Assembly: GCA_963815965.1 (NCBI GenBank)
Contig: CAWFIT010000017.1
Span: 124,001-188,000, forward strand
Reading direction: 5' to 3'
DNA: 64,000 bases
From: DASVFB01 sp963815965
Lineage (GTDB): Bacteria > Actinomycetota > Thermoleophilia > Gaiellales > Gaiellaceae
The notes under the pieces were generated by a model. The model had not been told where the DNA came from and did no database searches. It saw nothing but the letters and a program-made list of their open reading frames with translations. A program made the translations under genes and the position numbers. The stretch's first letter is position 1. The number at the start of each line of letters is the position of its first letter. Positions 10,639-18,518 of the stretch are shown one piece after another.

Positions 10639-11408
10639 AAGATCACGGTGCGATAAGCCACCACGTGCTGCATGCCGATCGCCTCGTACACGCGAATCGC
10701 CGGCGCATTCTCCGGACGCACGAACAGGCAGACGTTCGACACGTGCCTGAGCAGCAGCCGGCAGAGATCGCGCATGCCGCGTTGCGCGTACCCGCGCCCG
10801 CGGACGGACGGGTCGACCCACACCTGCTGGATCTGCACCGTCGACGGCGTCCACGCCGAAGCCTCAGCCTTGAAGAAAATCGTCTTGCCTTCGAGCCACA
10901 CCCAGGAGCGCCGCTCATCGATCTGGCTCCGCGTCCGCCAGCGGAAGCCCGCCGGATCACGCTTGAGCGGATCGGTTCCGATCTCCTCCTCGTGTGCCGC
11001 CGCGCACGCGGGCAAAAGCCGGTCGAAGTCGGCGGGCGTCGCCTCGCGCAGAGCGGTGTCTCCCGGCTCGGGCGGCTCGCTGATCGCGTAGACGGGCTGC
11101 CCGGGCCGGTCGTCGCGTGGAGCGCCCACCTCGTCGCTGATCGCATCCCAGAGCTCGCCGACCGCCCGCTCCGGGCCGACCATCATCCGCGCGTCGCCGT
11201 TCAAAGCGTGCTCGGCAAACGCGGCGCAATCCTCGCCCGCCGGCACCAGATTCGTACCGACGTGACAGAGAGCGGTCAGCCGGTCGCCGTTGCGGACGGC
11301 GGCGAACCGCCCGAGTCCCCGGCGCGCGACGTCTTCGAGCAGGACCCGCTCGACGGGGTTCTCGGCACAGAAGGAGAGGATTTCGTCCAGGTCCGGAACG
11401 GCAGGCAC
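10635..11408 (-). CDS. GNAT acetyltransferase with N-terminal DUF4081-like domain
   Basis: 257 residues. The C-terminal half (about 140-257) is a GNAT fold with the acetyl-CoA loop VDPSVRGRGYAQRGM and the terminal FVRPENAPAIRVYEAIGM. The first 120 residues form a separate domain resembling the DUF4081 module that precedes GNAT domains in many actinobacterial proteins; that match is from memory of the family, not from a search. GTG 11408 is the first start that gives a plausible N-terminus. The gene heads the minus-strand run down to ftsH, and its start is 23 bp from the divergent purine phosphorylase. Confidence 0.85.
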   Translation of the reverse strand: MPAVPDLDEILSFCAENPVERVLLEDVARRGLGRFAAVRNGDRLTALCHVGTNLVPAGEDCAAFAEHALNGDARMMVGPERAVGELWDAISDEVGAPRDDRPGQPVYAISEPPEPGDTALREATPADFDRLLPACAAAHEEEIGTDPLKRDPAGFRWRTRSQIDERRSWVWLEGKTIFFKAEASAWTPSTVQIQQVWVDPSVRGRGYAQRGMRDLCRLLLRHVSNVCLFVRPENAPAIRVYEAIGMQHVVAYRTVIF

Positions 11409-11431
11409 GTCGTCAGGATAGGGTCTCGCCC

Positions 11432-12139
11432 GTGCCGATCCACGTCCGTGCCGAACCAGGTGATTACGCCGACGCATGCCTTCTCCCGGGCGATCCGCTG
11501 CGCGCGCAGTACATCGCCGAGACGTACTTCGACGATCCCGTCCAGCGCAACTACGAGCGCGGGATGCTCGGCTACACGGGCACCTGGGAGGGCAAGCCGA
11601 TCTCGGTGCAGGCGACTGGGATGGGATGTCCGTCGGCCGCGATCGTCATGGAGGAACTGGTCCAGCTGGGAGTCAAACGGTTCGTCCGCGTCGGCACGTG
11701 CGGCGGCCTCCAGCCAGATATGCAGCTCGGCGACATGATCGTCGCGTTGAGTGCAGTCGCAGCAGACCACACGGTCGACACGTATGTCGACCACGAGCCG
11801 CACTGCCCGACGGCGAGCTGGGATCTCATCCACGGCGCGGTGCACGCGGCGAAGGAGATGGGGCAGGACATGCGTGTCGGGCCGATCGTCTCCAGCGACG
11901 TCTTCTACAACCCCGACGCAGGCCAGTACGAACGCTGGTCTCGCCGCGGAGTGCTCGCCGTCGAGATGGAAGCGGCCATCCTGTTCACCATCGGCGCTCT
12001 CCGCGACGTGCACGCCGCCGCGCTGTTGACCGTGAGCGACGTCGTCGTCGAGGGCGAGTTCAAACGGATCACCGACGACGAGCTCCGCGCCGCGGTCGAC
12101 CGGATAACCCGCGTCGCGCTGGCGACGGCTACTCATTAA
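11432..12139 (+). CDS. deoD: Purine nucleoside phosphorylase, DeoD type
   Basis: 235 residues of the hexameric, trimeric-fold nucleoside phosphorylase family, cleaving purine nucleosides with phosphate. Seen: LLPGDPLRAQYIAETY (phosphate loop), TGMGCPSAAI, RVGTCGGLQPDMQLGD and GVLAVEMEAAILF (ribose-binding Met-Glu). The catalytic-region Asp is in LTVSDVVVEGE. This pairs functionally with hpt elsewhere in the window: the phosphorylase frees the base, Hpt recycles it. The GTG at 11432 has no obvious Shine-Dalgarno sequence. Confidence 0.94.
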   Translation: MPIHVRAEPGDYADACLLPGDPLRAQYIAETYFDDPVQRNYERGMLGYTGTWEGKPISVQATGMGCPSAAIVMEELVQLGVKRFVRVGTCGGLQPDMQLGDMIVALSAVAADHTVDTYVDHEPHCPTASWDLIHGAVHAAKEMGQDMRVGPIVSSDVFYNPDAGQYERWSRRGVLAVEMEAAILFTIGALRDVHAAALLTVSDVVVEGEFKRITDDELRAAVDRITRVALATATH

Positions 12140-13037
12140 CACCGTCTTCCTCGTCAATCCCGCGTCGGACAACGGCGCGACCGGCCGGCGCTGGCCTCAG
12201 CTGGCGAACGTCGCGGCGAGTCGCGGCCTGACCGGCGACACGCTCTTCTCCGAGCGGCCGGGCCAACTCGGTCAGCTCGCGAGCGACGCCGCGGACTCGG
12301 GCGCCGAGCTGCTCGTCGTCGTCGGCGGCGACGGATCGGTCAACGAAGTGGTGAACGGAGTCGCCGAGCGCGAGGTCGAGATCGCCGTGATCGCCCGCGG
12401 CACCGGGTGGGACTTCGTCCGCACCTACCAGATCCCCCGCCGGATCGAAGAGGCGGTCGACGTCGCGTTGAACGGCGCGACGCGCGAGATCGATCTCGGG
12501 CGCGCCCGCTACCGCTCGTGGGCCGGTGCGGACGAGGTGCGCTGGTTCGCGAACGTCGCGAGTGTCGGCATGAGCGGCGCGATCGCCCAGCGCGCGAACG
12601 AGACGACGAAGGCGCTCGGTGGACGGATGTCGTACCTGCTCGCAACGCTCAGCGTGTTCGCGCGCTGGAAGGTCGGCGACGTCCGCGTGTCGGTGGACGA
12701 GACCGTCCGCGGCGGCCGCATGCACGACGTGATCGTCGCCAACGGCAGGTATCTCGGCGGCGGGATGATGATCTGCCCCGAAGCGGAGCCCGACGACGGC
12801 CTCTTCGATGTGCTCTTGATCGGAGACCTGACGAAGCGCGACCTGTTGCTGACCCTGCCGAAAACGTACCGCGGCAAGCACCTGCCGCACCCGAAAGCGG
12901 AGCTGCTCCGCGGAGCGACCGTCACCGTGGACGCCCCGTCGCCATTACCCGTAGAGCTGGACGGCGAGCAACCGGGCACAACCCCGGTCCGCTTCGAGCT
13001 TGTACCGGAGGCGCTACGCATTCGCGTGCCTCGCTGA
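12135..13037 (+). CDS. Diacylglycerol/sphingosine-kinase-like lipid kinase
   Basis: About 300 residues of the YegS/DgkB family. Motifs: FLVNPASDNGATGRRW at the N-terminus, VVVGGDGSVNEVVNGV (catalytic GGDG) and ARGTGWDF. The C-terminal lipid-binding half contains NGRYLGGGMMICPEAEPDDG. The frame is open from 12108, but contains no ATG, GTG or TTG before the conserved NPAS. The only near-cognate codon in a sensible place is ATT at 12135, which shares one base with the deoD stop. Starting at the next ATG (12351) would delete the ATP site. The start is therefore a proposal; the product call is firm. Confidence 0.88.
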   Translation: MNTVFLVNPASDNGATGRRWPQLANVAASRGLTGDTLFSERPGQLGQLASDAADSGAELLVVVGGDGSVNEVVNGVAEREVEIAVIARGTGWDFVRTYQIPRRIEEAVDVALNGATREIDLGRARYRSWAGADEVRWFANVASVGMSGAIAQRANETTKALGGRMSYLLATLSVFARWKVGDVRVSVDETVRGGRMHDVIVANGRYLGGGMMICPEAEPDDGLFDVLLIGDLTKRDLLLTLPKTYRGKHLPHPKAELLRGATVTVDAPSPLPVELDGEQPGTTPVRFELVPEALRIRVPR

Positions 13038-13055
13038 ACGGGTACCTCTCGGGCC

Positions 13056-13078
13056 GCAGCGCGGCTCCGCCGCGCTGC
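13056..13078 (+). terminator. Hairpin after the lipid-kinase gene
   Basis: Perfect 10-bp stem GCAGCGCGGC / GCCGCGCTGC with a TCC loop, 18 nt past the stop codon. No T-run follows. Its 3' part opens the 115-bp repeat described next. Confidence 0.5.
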
Positions 13079-13175
13079 TCATCGGCGAGCATCGAAGCAG
13101 AGTTCCCCGGACATCCAACCAATGCGAGCGCCGCAAGGCGCAAGCCCCGAGCGGAAAGCGAAGCGGGCGAGGGAC
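13061..13175 (+). repeat. 115-bp intergenic repeat, copy A
   Basis: Matches, in inverted orientation, 18386-18500 over the same 115-bp length. Shared blocks in order: GCGGCT..GCCGC hairpin, GCTCA, CGAAGCAGAG, CCAACCAATGCGAGCGCC, GGCGC, AGCCCCGAGCG, GCGAAGCG and GCGAGGGAC. Intervening bases differ. Both copies lie outside genes, and both start about 20 nt downstream of a stop codon in the sense direction (lipid kinase here, acyl-CoA dehydrogenase there). It has no terminal inverted repeats that I can see. It is probably a member of a dispersed non-coding family. Confidence 0.75.
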
Positions 13176-13459
13176 TAGGGTGCCGCGGTAGGCGGCGCTT
13201 TGCGCGCGGGACTCCGCTTGCTCGAGCCCGAGTCCTTCGACATGGCCGCGACCTGCTTCTCGAGCTTCGCGATCCGGGCCTCGAGCGCGCTGATCCCCTG
13301 AACGCGCTTCGTCAGCTCATCGATTTGCTTGCGGGTCGTACGCGCGTACGCCAGCGCGCGGTCCATGCCCGGCGCCTCGCCGAGGCGGCGGAGCGCCACT
13401 TCGCCGGCGTCCGCGAGCCGTGTGAGGAGATCCTTGTCGTTGTCGTTTTGCTTCGGCAT
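13175..13459 (-). CDS. Small coiled-coil protein, function unknown
   Basis: 94 residues: polar N-terminus (MPKQNDNDKD), then amphipathic helices with coiled-coil character (KQIDELTKRVQGISALEARI), and an Ala/Pro/Lys-rich tail. No enzymatic motif. ATG at 13459. The stop touches the end of the 115-bp repeat, converging with the lipid-kinase gene. It resembles phasin-like or scaffold small proteins only in general character, so no function is assigned. Confidence 0.6.
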   Translation of the reverse strand: MPKQNDNDKDLLTRLADAGEVALRRLGEAPGMDRALAYARTTRKQIDELTKRVQGISALEARIAKLEKQVAAMSKDSGSSKRSPARKAPPTAAP

Positions 13460-13544
13460 TGCGGGGACTCTAACGAAATCCGCCGCGATTTTTTCACGAC
13501 CTTTTAACTTGTGCCGCCTGCCGTCGTCATTACTCTCAGTGGAG

Positions 13545-13697
13545 ATGACACGGCCACACCGGCGTCACCGGCATACCGCCGTCGTCCAGCACGCTCTGCG
13601 GCAGCGCGCGGGCATCCCGTACGAGGTCGAGCGGAAGGTCTGCACCGCCTGCGCTCGCGTCCTCGACGAGCGACCGCTCAAGCGCGCGGCCGCGTAG
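13545..13697 (+). CDS. Small basic CxxC protein, function unknown
   Basis: 50 residues, very basic N-terminus (MTRPHRRHRHTAVVQHALRQ) followed by KVCTACARVLDERPLKRAA, a half zinc-ribbon with one CxxC pair. It looks like a genuine small protein and not noise, because the conserved-looking C-terminus fills exactly the space up to the stop. GTG at 13539 is an alternative start two codons earlier. The stop codon abuts the sirtuin stop with no spacing. The function is unknown; nucleic-acid or metal binding would suit the charge and cysteines. Confidence 0.55.
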   Translation: MTRPHRRHRHTAVVQHALRQRAGIPYEVERKVCTACARVLDERPLKRAAA

Positions 13698-14432
13698 TCA
13701 GAGCTGCTCGACTACGGCGCGAAGGGCTTGCCCCGCCTTCGCGTCGACCTTCAAGATCGCTCGTCCGTCGAACGCAGTCGGGCCGAGGTTGACAATCGCT
13801 ACGTCGCCGCCCGCGGTCACAGTCTCCCACGGTAGGCCTGCGACGGGCTGAACCTCGAGCGTCGAGCCGACCACGATCAGCAGCTTCGTCTCGCGCGCAA
13901 GCCGGAACGCCCGGTCGATCGCGTCCGCCTCCAGCAACTCGCCGAACATAACAACGCCGGGCTTCAGGACCTGACCGCAGGTGCAGCGCGGCACGGCGGT
14001 CGTCTCGAGCATCCGCAGCACCACATCGAGGGGATAGCGCGCGCCACACGCGAGGCAGACGCAGTCACGGATCGAGCCGTGGACTTCGATCACGTCGCGA
14101 CTGCCTGCGCGCTCGTGAAGCAGATCGATGTTCTGCGTGATCACCGCCGAGACGAAACCGCGACGCTCCAGCTCGGCGAGCGCCAGATGCGCGTCGTTCG
14201 GCTCCGCCTCGGTCAACGTGCGGTAGCGCAGCGCGTAGAAGCTCCAGACCTTCTCGGGATCGCGTTCGAACGCCTCGATCGTCGCGTACTCCATGGGGTC
14301 GTACTGGGCCCAGATCCCTGTGGGCGAGCGAAAGTCGGGAATGCCGCTCTCCGTCGACACGCCCGCGCCGGTGAGCGCGACGCAGCGGCCGGCCGCGCGA
14401 AGCAGCCGAGCCAGCTCGGCCGGATCAGCCAA
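13698..14432 (-). CDS. Sirtuin, NAD-dependent protein deacylase
   Basis: 244 residues. NAD-binding GAGVSTESGIPDFRS starts at 22; TQNID is at 99-103; the catalytic His is in EVHGS (118). The structural zinc ligands are C126-x2-C129 and C150-x-C152. GSTLEVQPVAGLP and the nucleotide-end IVNLGPTAFD follow. All core residues are present, so it should be an active Sir2-type lysine deacylase. The start is TTG, overlapping the HAD gene's stop by 8 bp, so the two are co-translated. Confidence 0.94.
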   Translation of the reverse strand: MADPAELARLLRAAGRCVALTGAGVSTESGIPDFRSPTGIWAQYDPMEYATIEAFERDPEKVWSFYALRYRTLTEAEPNDAHLALAELERRGFVSAVITQNIDLLHERAGSRDVIEVHGSIRDCVCLACGARYPLDVVLRMLETTAVPRCTCGQVLKPGVVMFGELLEADAIDRAFRLARETKLLIVVGSTLEVQPVAGLPWETVTAGGDVAIVNLGPTAFDGRAILKVDAKAGQALRAVVEQL

Positions 14433-15081
14433 CGCGCGCGATCAGGTCGTCGAGCGGGACGTCGTCGAGCGACTCGAGCACGAGGTCGGCGTTCGACAGG
14501 TCGAGTGCGCTCGTAACGTCGTTCGGGAAGGCGACGCAGAAGATCCCTGCAGCACGGGCTGCGGTGATCCCGTTCGGCGAGTCCTCGAACGCGACCGTCT
14601 CCGCAGCCTCGACTTCGAGGATCTCGAGCGCCTCGAGGTAGAGAGCCGGGCTCGGCTTGCAGCGCGTGGTGTCCCCGTCGGCGGAGACGACCGCTGCCCA
14701 CCCGTCGAGCAGTCCGAGCCGTTGCAGGTTGCCGTCGATCCAGGAGCGCGAGCTGCTCGAGACGATTGCGACGCCCAGTCCGAGTGACCTGGCTCGGTCG
14801 AGATACTCGCGGATGCCCGGTCGGAGCGGCTCCAGCTCGAGCAGCTCGCGCTCGCGCCGCCGCCGCGTCGCGTTGACGGCGTCGCGCTCGCACGGAGCGT
14901 CGAGCAGCGCGTCAAGTTCGTCGAGCTCGTCAGGGCCCGTCAGCGTTCCTATCCGAAGCGCGAAACGGTCGACCGGCACCGAGACGCCGTGCGCTTCGAA
15001 CACCTCCTCCCACACGCGAAGGTCGATCGATTCCGTGTCGACGAGCGTGCCGTCGAAGTCGAAAAGCAACGCCTTGATCAC
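14425..15081 (-). CDS. HAD-family phosphatase (beta-phosphoglucomutase/PGP-like)
   Basis: 218 residues. Motif I FDFDGTLVDTES follows the GTG start immediately, a helical cap comes next, motif II is VAIVSSSSRSW, motif III is the Lys of TTRCKPSPALYLEAL and motif IV is VAFEDSPNGITAARAAG. This layout fits the subclass I sugar-phosphate phosphatases or mutases; the substrate is not inferable. It is divergent from the thioesterase with 22 bp between starts and coupled to the sirtuin downstream. Confidence 0.88.
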   Translation of the reverse strand: MIKALLFDFDGTLVDTESIDLRVWEEVFEAHGVSVPVDRFALRIGTLTGPDELDELDALLDAPCERDAVNATRRRRERELLELEPLRPGIREYLDRARSLGLGVAIVSSSSRSWIDGNLQRLGLLDGWAAVVSADGDTTRCKPSPALYLEALEILEVEAAETVAFEDSPNGITAARAAGIFCVAFPNDVTSALDLSNADLVLESLDDVPLDDLIARVG

Positions 15082-15103
15082 GGCACCATCGTAGAGTGCG
15101 CCT

Positions 15104-15520
15104 GTGGAGGGCTTCCGCTTCTCGACGGACGTGCGCGTCCGCTTCGCGGAGACCGACGCGCAACGCATCGCGCACAACGCGACGTATCTCGTCTGGTTCG
15201 AGGTGGCGCGCGTCGCATATCTCGACGAGTACACCGCGGGATACCGCGCGTTCCAGGATGCAGGCTTCGAGGCGACGGTCGTCGAGACCCACGTTCGCTA
15301 TCTGACGCCGGCAGTGTTCGACGACGTGATCAGGATCTGGACTCGTTGCGTCGACGTCCGCGGAGCGCGCTTCCGCTACGACTATGTGCTGACGCGGGAC
15401 GGCGACGGCGCGCGCATCGCCGAGGGGTGGACGACCCACGCGTGCGTTGACGCGCACACGCTGCGGCCGACGCGTCTGCCGCCGTGGATCGTCGAGGCGA
15501 TCGCTAAGGCAGAGTCGTAG
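15104..15520 (+). CDS. Acyl-CoA thioesterase (hotdog fold, YbgC-like)
   Basis: 138-residue 4HBT-type hotdog protein. VRVRFAETDAQRIAHNATYL carries the catalytic Asp region (D-x6-H-N variant of D-x-x-G-H-V-N), and FEVARVAYLDEY and YDYVLTRDGDGARIAEGWTTH follow. Such enzymes hydrolyse short or medium acyl-CoAs. GTG 15104. The last bases lie in a trinucleotide repeat that also encodes the tail of the convergent VanW-like gene; the two genes overlap by 17 bp. Confidence 0.87.
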   Translation: MEGFRFSTDVRVRFAETDAQRIAHNATYLVWFEVARVAYLDEYTAGYRAFQDAGFEATVVETHVRYLTPAVFDDVIRIWTRCVDVRGARFRYDYVLTRDGDGARIAEGWTTHACVDAHTLRPTRLPPWIVEAIAKAES

Positions 15521-17366
15521 TCGTAGTCGTCGTCGTCGTCGTCGTTGCAGTCGTCGTCGTCGCGGTCGTCGTCGTAGTCACGGGTGGCTTCTTCTTCGGC
15601 GGCTTCTTCGAGCCCACGCGAACGAGGCGGTACTCGCCGCGGTAATGCGACGACCAGTGGTCGTCGTAGAGCAACGTGCCGTTCCGGTCGAAGACCTTTC
15701 GCTCGACGCTCGTCTGGAGCGCCGGCGATCCGGCCACGTCGACGACGGTCCTGCCGATGAGCAGCGCCGGATCCGTCGTCGTCCTCACGGGCACCGGCCC
15801 GGAGACGGTGAGCGGGGCGGCCTCGCTCTCGACCCGGCGATGCGGGCTCGTCCCGTACAGGGTCACCGTCAGCGACGACGAGCCGACGAACGTCCGCAGC
15901 AACAGCCAGTGGGCGGTGTCGTTGACGAAGCGGAGGTCGGTATCGGGATAGTTGACCGTCGCGTCGCGGCCGAGCGGATAGTGCGAGATGTAGAGCGCAT
16001 GGTTCGTTCGCGACGTGATCTTCAATCCCGCTTCGTAAGCGGCGTTGAAGACAGTCGTCGACACCTGGCAGACGCCGCCGCCGAGACCGGTCTGCAGCTC
16101 GCCGTTGATGATCACCGGCGCCTCGAGGAAGCCCTTCGACGCATCGCGGACGCCCGTGGTCCTGTTGAACGAGAACTCTTCGCCCGGCGCGGATGAAGTG
16201 CTGGTCGATCAGGTGCGCGACGAGCTGGACGTTGTGGATGCGGTTCGCGATGCCGCCGTAGATCGTCGTGTAGGTGCCGACGACCTGCTTGATGCCCGAG
16301 CTTCTTCGCCTCGGCGGTCGTGCAGCTTCGGCGGCGTCCGCACTGCGACGAGCCGCGCGAAACGGCGCGTCGGCGACAGCGCGGCGCGCAGGATCGCACG
16401 CGGACGTCGCGGGGTCGTCGACCGAGCGGCCGAAGTGGCTTCGCCGCAGCCGGATGCCTCCCGCGACGGGCTCGAACTGAGCGTCCTGCGGCGCGTGCTC
16501 GAACGACCTGCCGCAGGCGCACGAAGAACGAATCCGTGTCGAGCGCGCCGATGCTGACGTCGGCGCGCCCATCGGCGGGGAGACGGAGCAGTCGCGCGAG
16601 CCGGTACGGCCGGAGCTCGAAGCGCGCTGCGCCAACGACGAGCTGGACCGGAGCGGAGAGGGCCGTCCGCACGTGCGCGGCGGCCGGTTGCAGCTCGGCA
16701 GCCGTGACCCGCTGCGGATCGACCTTCACCGGCAGATCGACAGTAAGCGGACGCTCGAGCGACGCAAGCGCCTGCACGATCGCGCGGGCGGAAGCGTCAC
16801 GGTCGAGCCGAAGCCCCGTCCGGCCGGGCAGGATCACAGGCGTGCGGCGGTCGAGCCGCAACGAGGCGTCGCGGTGGCTCCGATCGACGCGCGCCGAGAT
16901 CTGATCGAGCTCGTACTGGAGCGCCGCGTCATACGCCTGCGCTGCGGGCGTCACGTTGGCTCCGAACAGGCGCACCCCGATGCGGCGGAACCCACGAACC
17001 GGCGCCGGCCCCTCGCCCTGGCGCAACGCGGCCGAAACGGCGCCGCGCCAGTTGACGGAGATCTCGAGCTTCCGGGCCGTGAGCTTCCACCGGCCGTTTC
17101 CGGCGCGGAAGAGCACGGGCTGGTTCGCGACCGCGCGCGAGCGCGCCTCGAGAGTGCGCCGCGCCTCGGCCGGGGTCATGCCGTCGACGGAGACGCCCGC
17201 GATCTCGACGCCGGCGGGCAGCTTCGTCGGCGAGCCGGCGAACGCCAGGCCGAGCACACCGACGATCAGTGCGATGGCTCCGACCGCGATCGCCGTCCGC
17301 TGCCAGAGCAGCCGTCTTGCAGGTCGCCGCCTGCGAGCGCGCCTCGGTGGAACCCTCCCCGCCAAG
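15504..17366 (-). pseudogene. VanW-family exported cell-wall protein, frame-disrupted
   Basis: Reading the minus strand with frame corrections restores a complete VanW/YoaR-type protein. It has a basic N-terminus and one membrane anchor (AIAVGAIALIVGVLGLAFAG), peptidoglycan-binding-like repeats (GVSVDGMTPAEARRTLEAR), a VanW domain with QVVGTYTTIYGGIANRIHN, GFLEAPVIINGE and GGGVCQVSTTVFNAAY, and a Lys/Pro then Thr-rich tail. Five single-base gains are needed, at about 16500, 16410, 16320, 16290 and 16190, all within some 310 bp. Stops and mixed frames mean no full product as written. The start is uncertain; TTG 17366 is the best candidate. Either a decaying gene or a stretch of poor consensus sequence. 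Confidence 0.8.
15514..15580. repeat. GTC-type trinucleotide repeat
   Basis: Interrupted array of GTC/GTA/GCA triplets on the plus strand. On the minus strand it encodes the threonine-rich tail (runs of Thr broken by Ala) of the VanW-like protein. Arrays of this kind can change length by slippage. Confidence 0.8.
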
Positions 17367-17529
17367 CAAGCCAGTGTAGCCGCCTTCCCGGCGACCAAAT
17401 CTGTCGGTCTGGTTAGGCCGGGCTCAGCGCTTGCTCTGGCGGATCTTCGCGACGACGCGGGTACGTCCGTGGACCCGTTTGGCCAGATCTTGAACTTCAG
17501 CTTGCCCTTGTGGACACCCTTGATTTCGG

Positions 17530-18363
17530 CTAGAAGACGAAGAGGTCGATGCCGCCGCCGACGACGAGCCCGATGCCCGTGACGTAGGAGGCGAGATCGG
17601 AGCACAGGAACGCGACGGCGTTCGCGATCTCTTGCGGCTCGCCGGCCCGCCGCATAGCCGTCCGCTTGATCATCCGCTCGTTCATCTCCGGGTTCCCCAT
17701 GCCGAACGCCTCGGTCCCGATCACACCCGGGACGATCGCGTTGCACGTGATTCCGTGACGCCCGCCCTCGAGCGCCAGCGTCCGCGTGAGGCCGAGGATG
17801 CCCGCTTTGGTCGTCGAGTACGACGCCTGCCCGAAGCCGCCGAGCGTGCCCGCGACCGAGGCCATGTTCACGATCCGGCCCCAGCCGCGCTCCTTCATGT
17901 GCGGCCACACGGCTTGCGCGCAGTTGAAGCCGCCGGTGAGGTTGACGCGCAGATCGCGTTCCCACAGCTCCGGGCTCTGCTGCTGGAACTGCGCGACGTG
18001 GTCGAGCGTGCCGGCGTTGTTGACGAGGATGTCGACCGAGCCGAGCTCGTCCACTACGTGCGCCACGGCCGCGTCGACCTGCTCGCGATCGGTCACGTCG
18101 CACTTGAGCGCGAGCGCGCGCCTTCCCAGCTCGCGGATCTCCGCGACGGTCGATTCGGTGTAGACCATCCCTTGCGCCCGCGCCGCCTGGGCGAGCACGC
18201 CGTAGCGCTCGGCGTCCTCCCCTGAATCGGACTCGACCTGGATGTCCGCGATCGCCACGTCGGCGCCGGCGCGCGCGAGCGTCAACGCGTCGGCCCGCCC
18301 GAGCCCGCGCGAGCCTCCGGTGACGAGCGCCACGCGCCCGGTGAGATCGATCTCGAGCGGCAC
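17530..18363 (-). CDS. Short-chain dehydrogenase/reductase with extended insert
   Basis: 277 residues, classical SDR Rossmann fold. NAD(P) loop VTGGSRGLGRA, CDVTDREQVDAA, ILVNNAG and the catalytic Tyr/Lys in ASYSTTKAGILGL are present, with IVNMASVAG supplying the Ser. IVPGVIGTEAF follows. An insert between strands 2 and 3 (around DSGEDAERYGVLAQAARAQG) is seen in the mycofactocin- and carveol-type SDRs, but no mycofactocin genes are in the window. ATG 18363. Substrate unknown. Confidence 0.9.
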   Translation of the reverse strand: MPLEIDLTGRVALVTGGSRGLGRADALTLARAGADVAIADIQVESDSGEDAERYGVLAQAARAQGMVYTESTVAEIRELGRRALALKCDVTDREQVDAAVAHVVDELGSVDILVNNAGTLDHVAQFQQQSPELWERDLRVNLTGGFNCAQAVWPHMKERGWGRIVNMASVAGTLGGFGQASYSTTKAGILGLTRTLALEGGRHGITCNAIVPGVIGTEAFGMGNPEMNERMIKRTAMRRAGEPQEIANAVAFLCSDLASYVTGIGLVVGGGIDLFVF

Positions 18364-18385
18364 GCCGGGACTCTACGTCCTGTTT

Positions 18386-18500
18386 GTCCCTCGCTTCGCT
18401 TCGCTCGCGCTCGGGGCTGGCGCCGCTGGCGCTCGCATTGGTTGGCGATTTGACGAGCTCTGCTTCGGCGATCGGCTTGTGAGCGATGCGGCAAAGCCGC
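18386..18500 (-). repeat. 115-bp intergenic repeat, copy B
   Basis: Inverted relative to copy A at 13061-13175 and equal in length. It begins 18 nt past the acyl-CoA dehydrogenase stop with a small hairpin (TGCGGC-TTT-GCCGCA) and ends with GAGGGAC, 22 bp before the SDR start codon. It occupies nearly all of the gap between these two same-strand genes, so it must be transcribed if they form an operon. Confidence 0.75.
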
Positions 18501-18518
18501 ACCGCCGGCGAGGCGCAA

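Noticed and set aside
12129..12890. 253-codon minus-strand frame over the lipid kinase
   Set aside because: Shadow frame; the plus strand carries NPAS and GGDG motifs.
15514..15580. Possible CRISPR-like array
   Set aside because: Only 3-bp units with no spacers; it encodes a threonine tail.
13061..18500. Composite transposon bounded by the two 115-bp repeats
   Set aside because: The repeats lack terminal inverted repeats and target duplications, and the genes between are ordinary chromosomal ones with no transposase.
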